From contig CAYJMG010000016.1 in assembly GCA_964371355.1 (NCBI GenBank), positions 1 to 64,000 on the forward strand: a stretch of 64,000 nucleotides of DNA, given 5' to 3'. This document shows positions 17,153 to 24,213 of this stretch, piece after piece. The notes below the pieces were generated by a model. The model was not told where the DNA came from, made no database searches, and saw nothing but the letters and a program-made list of their open reading frames with translations. The translations under genes were made by a program, and so were the position numbers. Source of the DNA: JACRBR01 sp964371355. Its GTDB lineage: Bacteria > Chloroflexota > Dehalococcoidia > DSTF01 > JACRBR01. Each line of letters begins with the position of its first letter. Position 1 is the first letter of the stretch.

Positions 17153-17980
17153 CTACAGCAGCAGCTCGCGCATCTTCGTCGGCACGTCGGGGGCCGTCAT
17201 CAGGGATTCGCCGACAAGCACCGCGTGCACGCCGCACTTCGCCATGCGCTCGACGTCGGCTCGCGTGCGTACGCCGCTGAGGGCCGCCACCGCCCGGTCG
17301 AGCGGGATCAGCGGCCGCAGCCGTTCGGTCACCGCGAGGTCGACGTCGAACGTGCGGAGGTCGCGATTGTTGATGCCGACCATGTCGCCGTCGACCTTCA
17401 GCGCCCGCTCCACCTGCTCCTCGCTCGCCACTTCAACCAGCGTCTCCAGCCCCAGCTTGTGCGATAGTTCGTTCAGTTCTGCCAGCTCATCATCGGTGAG
17501 GATCGATACGAGCAGCAAGATGGCGTCTGCCCCGTAGGCGCGGGCTTCGTGCACCTGGTACGGGTCGAAGATGAAGTCCTTGCGCAGGAGCGCAGGCCGC
17601 CCGCCCGGGTACGAGCCATCGAGGCTGGCCCGGATGTCCGACAGGTGCTCGATGGAGCCCATAAAGTACTTCGACTCGGTGAGCACCGAGATCGCGGCGG
17701 CGCCGCCGTTCGTGTAAGCCCGGGCCAGCGCGCGGTGCTCCAGTGTCGCCACCAGTCGCCCCTTCGAAGGCGTCGCCTTCTTGATCTCGGCGATGATCTG
17801 GATGCGCTTGCCGCCCGCGCTCGGCCCACGCGGCCCCTCCAGCACGGACCGCACCATGCTCCACTGGGGCGTTCGGACGAGGTCCTGCCGGCGCTTCAGC
17901 GCGTCCAGCGGCTCCTGCAGCTTTCGCTGCTCCACCTCCGCGCGCTTGTCCGCGACGATCTGGTCGATGATGTCCGCGAT
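17153..17980 (-). CDS. trpC: Indole-3-glycerol-phosphate synthase, probable ATC start
   Basis: Forms indole-3-glycerol phosphate. Catalytic blocks are IIAEIKKATPSKG (general acid Lys), ALLRKDFIFDPYQV, LETLVEVASEEQV (Glu) and VGINNRDLRTF, ending with GVHAVLVGESLM. The only canonical start in frame (GTG 17935) would remove the conserved first helix, IIDQIVADKRAEV, and has no ribosome site. The frame is open upstream and GAGGTG lies 4 bases before an ATC codon at 17978-17980, 1 base past the trpD stop. I therefore place the start there: a rare ATC initiation codon or a mutated ATG. The shorter 260-residue reading is the conventional alternative. Confidence 0.9.
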   Translation of the reverse strand: MADIIDQIVADKRAEVEQRKLQEPLDALKRRQDLVRTPQWSMVRSVLEGPRGPSAGGKRIQIIAEIKKATPSKGRLVATLEHRALARAYTNGGAAAISVLTESKYFMGSIEHLSDIRASLDGSYPGGRPALLRKDFIFDPYQVHEARAYGADAILLLVSILTDDELAELNELSHKLGLETLVEVASEEQVERALKVDGDMVGINNRDLRTFDVDLAVTERLRPLIPLDRAVAALSGVRTRADVERMAKCGVHAVLVGESLMTAPDVPTKMRELLL

Positions 17981-17981
17981 G

Positions 17982-19004
17982 TCACACCTCGTTCGTGGCG
18001 GCGATGAATTCGTCGAGCTTCGTCTTCGCGGCGCCTGAGTCGACGCTCTCCGTCGCCTGCTGCACGCCGGCTTTGAGATCCGCCGCCGATCCCCAGGCGA
18101 CCAGTGCCGCGCCGGCGTTCAACAGCGCGAAGTCGCGCAGCGACCCCGGCCGCCCGGCCAGCACCTGTCGCAGCTCCTGCGCGTTGTGCTCCGGCGTGTC
18201 GCCGATGATGGTCGAGATGTCGTGCCGCCGCAGCCCGGCGTCCTCCGGAGTCACCGTGTACGTTCGCACCGAGCCGTCCACCAACTCGGCAACGATCGAT
18301 CGGCCGCCGATACTGATCTCGTCGAACCCGTCCTCGCCGTGCACTACCAGCGCGTGATCCGCGCCGAGCCGCGCCAGCACGGCCGCGATCTTCTCTACGA
18401 GATCGGGCCGCGGGACGCCGATCACCTGGTGCGTCGCGCCCGCGGGGTTCGTCAGTGGCCCCAGGATGTTGAACACGGTGCGGACGCCGATCTCGCGGCG
18501 AAGCGGCGCCACGAACTTCATCGCCGGATGAAACGCCTGCGCGAACATGAACCCCACGCCCGCCTTCTCGATGCACGATGCGACCTGGTACGGCGTCAGG
18601 TCGATCTTCGCGCCCAGTGCCTCCAGCACATCGGCACTGCCGCACCGCGAGGTCATCGCGCGGTTGCCGTGCTTGGCGACGCGCGCCCCGGCCCCGGCGG
18701 CGATGAACGCCGCGCAGGTGCTGACGTTGAACGAGCCGCTCTCGTCGCCGCCCGTCCCGCACGTATCGAGCAGCGGTCCGCGCACGTCGATGCGGCTCGC
18801 CTTCTCGCGCATAACCTTGGCCATCCCGGCGATCTCGTCGACGGTCTCGCCCTTCAGCCGCAAGGCGGTCACGTACGCGCCAAACTGCGCCGGCGTCGCC
18901 GTGCCCGACATCAGCTCCTCCATGCAGCGCGCGGCCTCCCCCTCGGCCAGATCGCGCCGGTCGGCGAGCTGCATGATTGCGTCGCGGATAGTGAAGTCAG
19001 TCAT
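17982..19004 (-). CDS. trpD: Anthranilate phosphoribosyltransferase
   Basis: Attaches phosphoribosyl to anthranilate. 340 residues, usual length. LLDTCGTGGDESGSFNVST (79-97) and VAKHGNRAMTSRCGSADVLEALG (109-131) bind PRPP and Mg; FMFAQAFHPAMK and VFNILGPLTNPA are also conserved. The start ATG 19004 lies 8 bases inside the end of a RelE-like toxin gene, so trpD is transcribed through, and probably coupled to, the toxin-antitoxin unit. Confidence 0.97.
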   Translation of the reverse strand: MTDFTIRDAIMQLADRRDLAEGEAARCMEELMSGTATPAQFGAYVTALRLKGETVDEIAGMAKVMREKASRIDVRGPLLDTCGTGGDESGSFNVSTCAAFIAAGAGARVAKHGNRAMTSRCGSADVLEALGAKIDLTPYQVASCIEKAGVGFMFAQAFHPAMKFVAPLRREIGVRTVFNILGPLTNPAGATHQVIGVPRPDLVEKIAAVLARLGADHALVVHGEDGFDEISIGGRSIVAELVDGSVRTYTVTPEDAGLRRHDISTIIGDTPEHNAQELRQVLAGRPGSLRDFALLNAGAALVAWGSAADLKAGVQQATESVDSGAAKTKLDEFIAATNEV

Positions 19005-19254
19005 AGGTCGTCGTTGTCCTGCGCGCGATGTTCTCTACCAAGACTAGGCGCTCTCTATCGGAGATGGCGTACACAATCCGGTAGTCGCCGACCCTCAATC
19101 GCCAATATGGACGGCCGCTCATCTTCCTCGTGCCTGGGGGTCGCGGGTCCTCCTCGAGTCCGTCCAGCGCGAGGGCAATCCTCTGGCGGATCTCAGCCGG
19201 CAGCCTTCCGAAGCTTCTCCTTGCCTTTGGCCGGACCACGACCCGGTAATTCAA
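18997..19254 (-). CDS. RelE/ParE-type toxin
   Basis: 85 residues from TTG 19254 (LNYRVVVRPKARRSF), chosen because GAGGAG stands 7 bases upstream; another TTG at 19269 lacks such a site. LPAEIRQRIALALDGLEEDPRPPGTRKM and the core YWRLRVGDYRIVYAI are typical of RelE-family ribosome-dependent mRNA interferases. It overlaps the antitoxin gene by 62 bases and trpD by 8. Toxicity is inferred from the family only. Confidence 0.85.
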   Translation of the reverse strand: MNYRVVVRPKARRSFGRLPAEIRQRIALALDGLEEDPRPPGTRKMSGRPYWRLRVGDYRIVYAISDRERLVLVENIARRTTTTYD

Positions 19255-19474
19255 TGCCGAACTCCTCAAATAATTCGTCCAGCGTCACCGCCGAGGACGG
19301 GTCCTTCAGATACTCCTCCATGCCGCGCTGGACAGCCACGCCGTCCAGCTGCTCCTCGAAGACCTTCTCTATCGCGTACCGCACCAGGTCGGCCATCGAG
19401 GCTTTCTTCTCGAAGGCCAGCCGCCGCAGGTCCTCGTACCGCTCTTCGTCCAGGCTCACCAGCAACCGCTTCAC
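19193..19474 (-). CDS. Ribbon-helix-helix antitoxin
   Basis: 93 residues, GTG start with GGAGGT 5 bases upstream. MKRLLVSLDEERYEDLRRLAFEKKASMADLVRYAIEKV is a ribbon-helix-helix DNA-binding domain; the acidic C-terminus (LDELFEEFGIELPG) would wrap the toxin. It directly precedes and overlaps the RelE-like gene. The palindrome at 19487-19518, just upstream, is the likely operator for autorepression. Confidence 0.85.
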   Translation of the reverse strand: MKRLLVSLDEERYEDLRRLAFEKKASMADLVRYAIEKVFEEQLDGVAVQRGMEEYLKDPSSAVTLDELFEEFGIELPGRGPAKGKEKLRKAAG

Positions 19475-19486
19475 CGTGCACCTCCA

Positions 19487-19518
19487 TGATATCGTGATAT
19501 CACTATATCACGATATCA
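19487..19518 (-). promoter_or_regulatory. Palindromic operator of the toxin-antitoxin pair
   Basis: A perfect 14-bp inverted repeat (TGATATCGTGATAT, 4-base spacer CACT, then ATATCACGATATCA) sits 12 bases before the antitoxin GTG, in the only AT-rich patch of the trp cluster. Each arm is itself nearly palindromic, as expected for two RHH dimers. It probably binds the antitoxin or antitoxin-toxin complex; an internal promoter here could also drive trpDCFB. Confidence 0.75.
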
Positions 19519-19529
19519 TCGTGATGACC

Positions 19530-20123
19530 TCATGGCGATGACCTCATCGCGAGGAAGTTGCGCAGCAGCGTGTGGCCGTCCGGCGTCAAGATCGACTCCG
19601 GGTGGAACTGCACTCCCTCCACCGCCGCAAGCTCCCGGTGCCGCACGCCCATGATCACACCCGGCCCGGGGCCGCCCTCGCTGTGCGCGCTCACCTCCAG
19701 CACCGCAGGCACGCTGTCCGGGCGGATCGCCAGCGAGTGATAGCGCGTTGCCTCGATTGGCGAAGGCAGTCCCGCGAACACACCCTTCCCGTCGTGCGTG
19801 ATCTTCGAGACTTTCCCGTGCAGGATCTCGCCCGCTCCTTCGACGATGCCGCCGAACACCTCCCCGATGCACTGATGCCCCAGGCACACGCCGAGGATTG
19901 GGATCTTCCCCGCGAACCGCCGTATCACATCCTTGCTGATGCCTGCGTCGTCGGGATTGCCGGGCCCGGGTGAGATGATGATGTGCTTCGGCGCCATTTC
20001 CTCGATGTCCTCGAGCGTAATAGCGTCGTTGCGCACCACCTCCACCTCCGCGCCCAGCTCGCCCAGGTACTGGTACAGGTTGTAGGTGAAGCTGTCGTAG
20101 TTGTCGATCAGGAGCACGCTCAT
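19530..20123 (-). CDS. trpG: Anthranilate synthase component II (glutamine amidotransferase)
   Basis: Supplies ammonia from glutamine to TrpE. 197 residues, class I amidotransferase: LIDNYDSFTYNLYQYL at the N-terminus, SPGPGNPDDAG, the nucleophile in ILGVCLGHQC (Cys80) and the His/Glu dyad in VQFHPESIL. ATG 20123 overlaps the stop of the Nudix-methyltransferase gene by 4 bases. The C-terminus MRSSP runs into a region rich in TCATCG near the operator. Confidence 0.97.
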   Translation of the reverse strand: MSVLLIDNYDSFTYNLYQYLGELGAEVEVVRNDAITLEDIEEMAPKHIIISPGPGNPDDAGISKDVIRRFAGKIPILGVCLGHQCIGEVFGGIVEGAGEILHGKVSKITHDGKGVFAGLPSPIEATRYHSLAIRPDSVPAVLEVSAHSEGGPGPGVIMGVRHRELAAVEGVQFHPESILTPDGHTLLRNFLAMRSSP

Positions 20124-21400
20124 CGTCTTCTCGCCTTGATGATCAATGTATAGGGCAGCAATCGCAGCCACTGGTCGTCCAGCTCGTCGCCCTCAGTCTT
20201 CGGCAGGTCCGCTTCGCTCGGCTCGACGATGCGCTCCACGGTGAACCCGGCTCCGGTCACCATCTCAAACCACTGCGACATCGTGCGGAAGTAGTGCCGG
20301 AACGAAGAGGACGTCCCGTCCTTGAACTCCCACGGCCAGTCCGCGTGCTGCGTCCAGTATGAGTTCCACATGTGCAGGGGAGGCGGGCCGTCGAGGTGGG
20401 CGCCTACCGGATGTTTGATCGCGACCGCGAGGACACCGCCCGGCTTCAGCACGCGTGCCGCTTCCGCGAGCGCCGCGTCGATGCGCTCTACGTACTCGAG
20501 GGCATGGATCGACACAGCCAGATCGAACGTAGCGTCGTCGAATCGCGACAGATCCTCGAATGCGCCCTCCACGAAGGAAGCGTTATCGGTCCGTCCCATC
20601 GCGTACTTGCGGGCGTAGGCGAGCTGCGCCGGCGAGCGGTCGATGCCGACCACGACCGCGCCCATCTTCGCCAGCGCCACCACGTCCTGCCCGCCCCCGC
20701 AGCCGAGCACGATGGCGCGCTTGCCAGCCACATCGTCGAGGACGCGCAGGTCATCCTCCGCCGCCCGCCTCGACCACATCAAGCGGTCGCCGAACCGATC
20801 GCCGTACCGTTCCTTCTGGTACACCGCCGAGATCGCTTCCCAGCCGGCAGCGTTGTCGGGTGCCGTCTCACCATCGTTCGCTCCGTCGTTCGCCTCGTGG
20901 GAGAGCGGGTTGGGGGGTGAGGATCCTTCGCGCTCGGCCAGCGGGATGGCTTGCGCGGTCACCTCGCGCCCCATGCGCTCCCAATCCAGCTCGTGCAGCG
21001 ACTCCGGCTCCGTCAGGATCTTCGCCAGCGGAACGCGCAGGTCCGGCGGCATCACAACATCTTCCAGGTCGGCCGCGCCCAGCCACTTCGCGTCGTCGTA
21101 TGCGCCCTCCGCGTTGAACCGCAAGGGGCCGGCCGGCAGCGCCGCGCGAAAGATGTTCGCGACGTACTGGCGCTCGCCATCCGCCAGGTACACCGTCTCC
21201 ACGAAGGTCTCCTCGCCCGCGGTCAGCGTGACACCGAACTGCTCGCGCGCGTGACGGCGCATCGCGTCCTCGGCCGCCTCGTCGTCCCGCACCAGCGTCG
21301 ACGGCAGCAGCCACTGCCCGAGGAACGGCGCCTTTTGCCGGTGCGCCACCAGCGCCCGCTGCTTCTTCTCGAACAACACCGCCGACATCAGCTCAGGCAT
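20120..21400 (-). CDS. Nudix domain fused to a SAM-dependent methyltransferase
   Basis: 426 residues. The N-terminal half (to about 150) looks like a Nudix hydrolase (ALVAHRQKAPFLGQWLLPSTLV), but the catalytic box reads EAAEDAMRRHAREQFGV and lacks several of the usual Gly/Glu residues, so catalysis is doubtful. A linker SSPPNPLSHEANDGAND, of the kind encoded by inserted repeats, precedes a class I methyltransferase: AIVLGCGGGQDVVALAKMGAVVVGID (motif I), then SRFDDATFDLAVSIHALEYVE and VLKPGGVLAVAIKHP. It sits between trpE and trpG with a 4-base overlap to trpG. Role in tryptophan metabolism is unknown. Confidence 0.8.
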   Translation of the reverse strand: MPELMSAVLFEKKQRALVAHRQKAPFLGQWLLPSTLVRDDEAAEDAMRRHAREQFGVTLTAGEETFVETVYLADGERQYVANIFRAALPAGPLRFNAEGAYDDAKWLGAADLEDVVMPPDLRVPLAKILTEPESLHELDWERMGREVTAQAIPLAEREGSSPPNPLSHEANDGANDGETAPDNAAGWEAISAVYQKERYGDRFGDRLMWSRRAAEDDLRVLDDVAGKRAIVLGCGGGQDVVALAKMGAVVVGIDRSPAQLAYARKYAMGRTDNASFVEGAFEDLSRFDDATFDLAVSIHALEYVERIDAALAEAARVLKPGGVLAVAIKHPVGAHLDGPPPLHMWNSYWTQHADWPWEFKDGTSSSFRHYFRTMSQWFEMVTGAGFTVERIVEPSEADLPKTEGDELDDQWLRLLPYTLIIKARRR

Positions 21401-21563
21401 CGAGACTCAGCCTTGGCGGGCCCACAAAGTGCTGGTCCATCTCAGCCATCGCGAGCGTTCCTCCGGTATCGGGACCCGCGAGCTTGCTGATGAACGCCTC
21501 CTCCGGGGGCCCCGCACGGTCGCCATCGGCAGCCTCGAGGACGATTGGCATCAGTTCGACCAT
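21393..21563 (-). CDS. Small ORF in the trp operon (possible cupin remnant)
   Basis: 56 residues: MVELMPIVLEAADGDRAG... ending PPRLSLDA. A perfect AGGAGG lies 7 bases before its ATG, just downstream of the trpE stop, and its stop overlaps the start of the Nudix-methyltransferase gene by 8 bases, so it is very likely translated. The run KLAGPDTGGTLAMAEM resembles the N-terminal strands of cupin proteins, which suggests a truncated cupin; that is weak evidence. Function unknown. Confidence 0.5.
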   Translation of the reverse strand: MVELMPIVLEAADGDRAGPPEEAFISKLAGPDTGGTLAMAEMDQHFVGPPRLSLDA

Positions 21564-21574
21564 GTTGATGCCTC

Positions 21575-23062
21575 CTAATAGCCCAGCGAGCCGCGCGGCA
21601 TGTCATCCTGGCGCTCTTCGGCCACCTCGATTGCTCGCAACATCGCCCGCGCCTTGTTACCCGATTCCAGGAACTCCTCCTCGGGCGTGCTGTCGTACAC
21701 GACGCCCCCGGCCGCTTGTACGTAGGCGACACCCGGCTTCATCCAGATCGTCCGGATGGCCAGCGCGCTGTCGCAGTTGCCCGACATATCGAAGTAGGCG
21801 ATCGTCCCGCCGTATCCGCCCCGCTGCTCGCCCTCCAGTTCGGCGATGATCTCCATCGTGCGGATCTTCGGTGCGCCCGTGACCGTGCCGTGCGGGAAGT
21901 ACGCGCGCAGTGCGTCGTACGCCGTCACGTCCTTCCGCAACTTGCCGACGACATGGGACACCATGTGCATCACGTGCGAGTAGCGCTCGATCGCCATCAG
22001 CGAGGTCACGCGCACCGTGCCGGGGTCGCACACGCGGCCCAGGTCGTTGCGCGCCAGGTCCACGAGCATGATGTGCTCCGCGCGCTCCTTCTCGGACCCC
22101 TGTAGCTCGTCGGCCATGCGCTGCTCATCCTCGGCGTCTCGCCCCCGCCTTCGCGTCCCGGCGATGGGGTGTGTCTCGATGACGCCGTCCTCGACGCGTA
22201 TCAGCATCTCCGGCGAGGCGCCGACGACGTGCAGGTCGCCCAGCTCCAGGTAGTACATGTAGGGCGAGGGGTTCACGGCGCGCAGCGCGCGATACACCTC
22301 GAACGGGTGCGCTTCGGTCTCGCGGGCGAAACGCTGCGACACCTGGATCTGGTAGGTGTCGCCCTTCTTGATGTACTCCTTCGCCTTCACCACCTTCGCC
22401 TTGAACGCCTCCTCGGTCGTGTTGGACACCGGCTTCCGGCCGCGCGCCTTGATGGGCGGCGTGTCGTAGGGCAGGCGCGACAGTGGCGCCGCGAGCCGCT
22501 GCACGAGTTCCTCGATCTTCCACGTCGCCTGCCGGTACGAGGCCTCTACGTCGCCGTCCAGCCGGGCGTGGGAGACGACTTTGATGGAGTGCTGCAGGTG
22601 GTCGAACACCAGCAGCGTGTCGCAGAACAGGAAGATCGCCTCCGGGAACCCCTGTGGGTCGGCGTCCGGCACGGGGAGCTTCTCGTAGTAACGCGCGCAC
22701 TCGTAGGCCATGTACCCGACGGCGCCGCCATGGAATCGCGGCAGCCCGTCGATCCGCACGGGGGTGAAGCGCCGGAGCTCATCCTCGATGTGGACGAGCG
22801 GGTCGCCCGGCGTCTCGTTGGCGAGCGCGTCATCGCCCGTGCGCAACACGCGGTACGGCTCCGTGCCGATGAAGCTGTAGCGCGCGAGCCGCGAGCCGCC
22901 CTCGACCGACTCCAGCAGGAACGAGTGCTTGCCGCGCGCGACCTTCAGGTAGGCGGAGACGGGCGTCTCGAGATCGGCGTACACCTCGCGGTACACGGGC
23001 ACGATGTTCCCCTGCCCGGCGAGGGCCTTCACGTGATCGAGTGTCGGCGTGTAGGTGGTCAT
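21575..23062 (-). CDS. trpE: Anthranilate synthase component I
   Basis: Converts chorismate to anthranilate with TrpG. 495 residues. SFLLES (47-52) is the tryptophan feedback site, GGAVGYMAYE follows, and the catalytic C-terminal half has YQIQVSQRF, GASPEMLIR, IAGTRRRG, HIMLVDLARNDLGRV and FPHGTVTGAPK. Feedback inhibition by tryptophan is therefore likely in addition to the T-box. ATG 23062 is preceded by a 108-base gap to trpS that holds short repeated words and no strong ribosome site. Confidence 0.97.
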   Translation of the reverse strand: MTTYTPTLDHVKALAGQGNIVPVYREVYADLETPVSAYLKVARGKHSFLLESVEGGSRLARYSFIGTEPYRVLRTGDDALANETPGDPLVHIEDELRRFTPVRIDGLPRFHGGAVGYMAYECARYYEKLPVPDADPQGFPEAIFLFCDTLLVFDHLQHSIKVVSHARLDGDVEASYRQATWKIEELVQRLAAPLSRLPYDTPPIKARGRKPVSNTTEEAFKAKVVKAKEYIKKGDTYQIQVSQRFARETEAHPFEVYRALRAVNPSPYMYYLELGDLHVVGASPEMLIRVEDGVIETHPIAGTRRRGRDAEDEQRMADELQGSEKERAEHIMLVDLARNDLGRVCDPGTVRVTSLMAIERYSHVMHMVSHVVGKLRKDVTAYDALRAYFPHGTVTGAPKIRTMEIIAELEGEQRGGYGGTIAYFDMSGNCDSALAIRTIWMKPGVAYVQAAGGVVYDSTPEEEFLESGNKARAMLRAIEVAEERQDDMPRGSLGY

Positions 23063-23170
23063 GGCGTCTCCAGGGCAAACGGCAAAGAACAAACAGCAAA
23101 GCCGCAGCGCAACCACAGCCATTGCCGTTTGCGGTTTGCCCTTTGCTGTCTCCCGCTCACCTCACGCCTC
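23063..23170 (-). repeat. Low-complexity spacer between trpS and trpE
   Basis: GGGCAAACGGCAAA and CAAACAGCAAAG on one side mirror TTTGCGGTTTGCCC and CTTTGCTGT on the other, so the spacer can fold. It then repeats CTCACGYCTCTCACGTCTCAC. No start or promoter is evident. A related phrase (CGGCAAAGGAGAAAGGG) occurs at 10159-10178. Confidence 0.5.
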
Positions 23171-24205
23171 TCACGTCTCACTTCGCGCCTCGGGCATACC
23201 GCGATCGAAGTAGTCGAGCTTGAGCGCGCGGCGCACGTCGGCGATCGTGGCCTCGGCGGCCGCGTACCCGGCCCTGCAGCCGGCCTCGAGCGCCTCCTGC
23301 ACGAGCTTCGGGCGGGCCTCGTAGTACGCCCGGCGCTCGCGCACCGGGTCGAGCAGGTTGTTGATGGCGACGACGAGCTTCTTCTTCACCTCGACGTCAC
23401 CCAGGCCGCCGCGCTGGTAGTGCTCCTTCATATTTGCGACGTCATCGACGTCGGGGTTGAACGCGTCGTGGTACATGAAGACGGGGTTGCCCTCGACGCG
23501 GCCCGGGTCCTCCTTGCGCAGGTGGTTCGGGTCGGTGAACATCGACATCACCTTCTTGCGCACGGTCTCGGCGTCGTCCTTCAGGTTGATGGTGTTGCCC
23601 TTCGACTTGCTCATCTTGGCGTCGCCATCGAGGCCCACGAGCCGCGTCACCTTGCCCAGCCGCGCTTCCGGCAGCGGAAACACGTCGACGCCGGTCTCGC
23701 GGTTGAAGCGCTCGGCGACGTCGCGCGTCAGCTCGATGTGGGGGAGCTGGTCGTCGCCGCCGGGCACGAGGTGCGCGCGCGGCATCAGGATGTTGGCGAC
23801 CTGCATGAGCGGGTAGATGAAGAACCCGACGGGCACGCTCTTCCGCGTCCGCTCGAGGTCGGCCATCTCCGCCTTCAGGGTCGGGTTCTTCCGCAGCGGG
23901 CCGAGCGGCAGGTACCACGACAGCAGCACCGACAGCTCCGCGTGCTGCGGCACGCGCGATTCGATGACGTAGTGGCCGCGTTCGGGGTCGAGGCCGACGG
24001 CCAGCCAGTCGAGGGCAACCTCCCACACGGACCTTCGGACGTGGTCGATGTCATCGACGTAATCCGAGACCTGGTAGTCGGCGATGAGGAAGAAGCACTC
24101 GTATTCCTCCTGCAGCTCGACCCACTGCTTGAGGGCGCCCGCATAGTGGCCCAGGTGCAGGGAGCCGGTCGGCCGGATGCCCGTGAGGATGCGCTTGCGA
24201 GCCAT
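23171..24205 (-). CDS. trpS: Tryptophanyl-tRNA synthetase
   Basis: Charges tRNA-Trp. 344 residues, class Ic: TGIRPTGSLHLGHYAGAL carries the HIGH motif (HLGH 17-20), KMSKSKGN the KMSKS loop, and GGDDQLPHIELTRDVAERFN binds the tRNA/adenylate. It stands second behind the T-box, which senses the very charging state that this enzyme sets, so expression is autoregulated through uncharged tRNA-Trp. Confidence 0.97.
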   Translation of the reverse strand: MARKRILTGIRPTGSLHLGHYAGALKQWVELQEEYECFFLIADYQVSDYVDDIDHVRRSVWEVALDWLAVGLDPERGHYVIESRVPQHAELSVLLSWYLPLGPLRKNPTLKAEMADLERTRKSVPVGFFIYPLMQVANILMPRAHLVPGGDDQLPHIELTRDVAERFNRETGVDVFPLPEARLGKVTRLVGLDGDAKMSKSKGNTINLKDDAETVRKKVMSMFTDPNHLRKEDPGRVEGNPVFMYHDAFNPDVDDVANMKEHYQRGGLGDVEVKKKLVVAINNLLDPVRERRAYYEARPKLVQEALEAGCRAGYAAAEATIADVRRALKLDYFDRGMPEARSET

Positions 24206-24213
24206 GTGATCTC

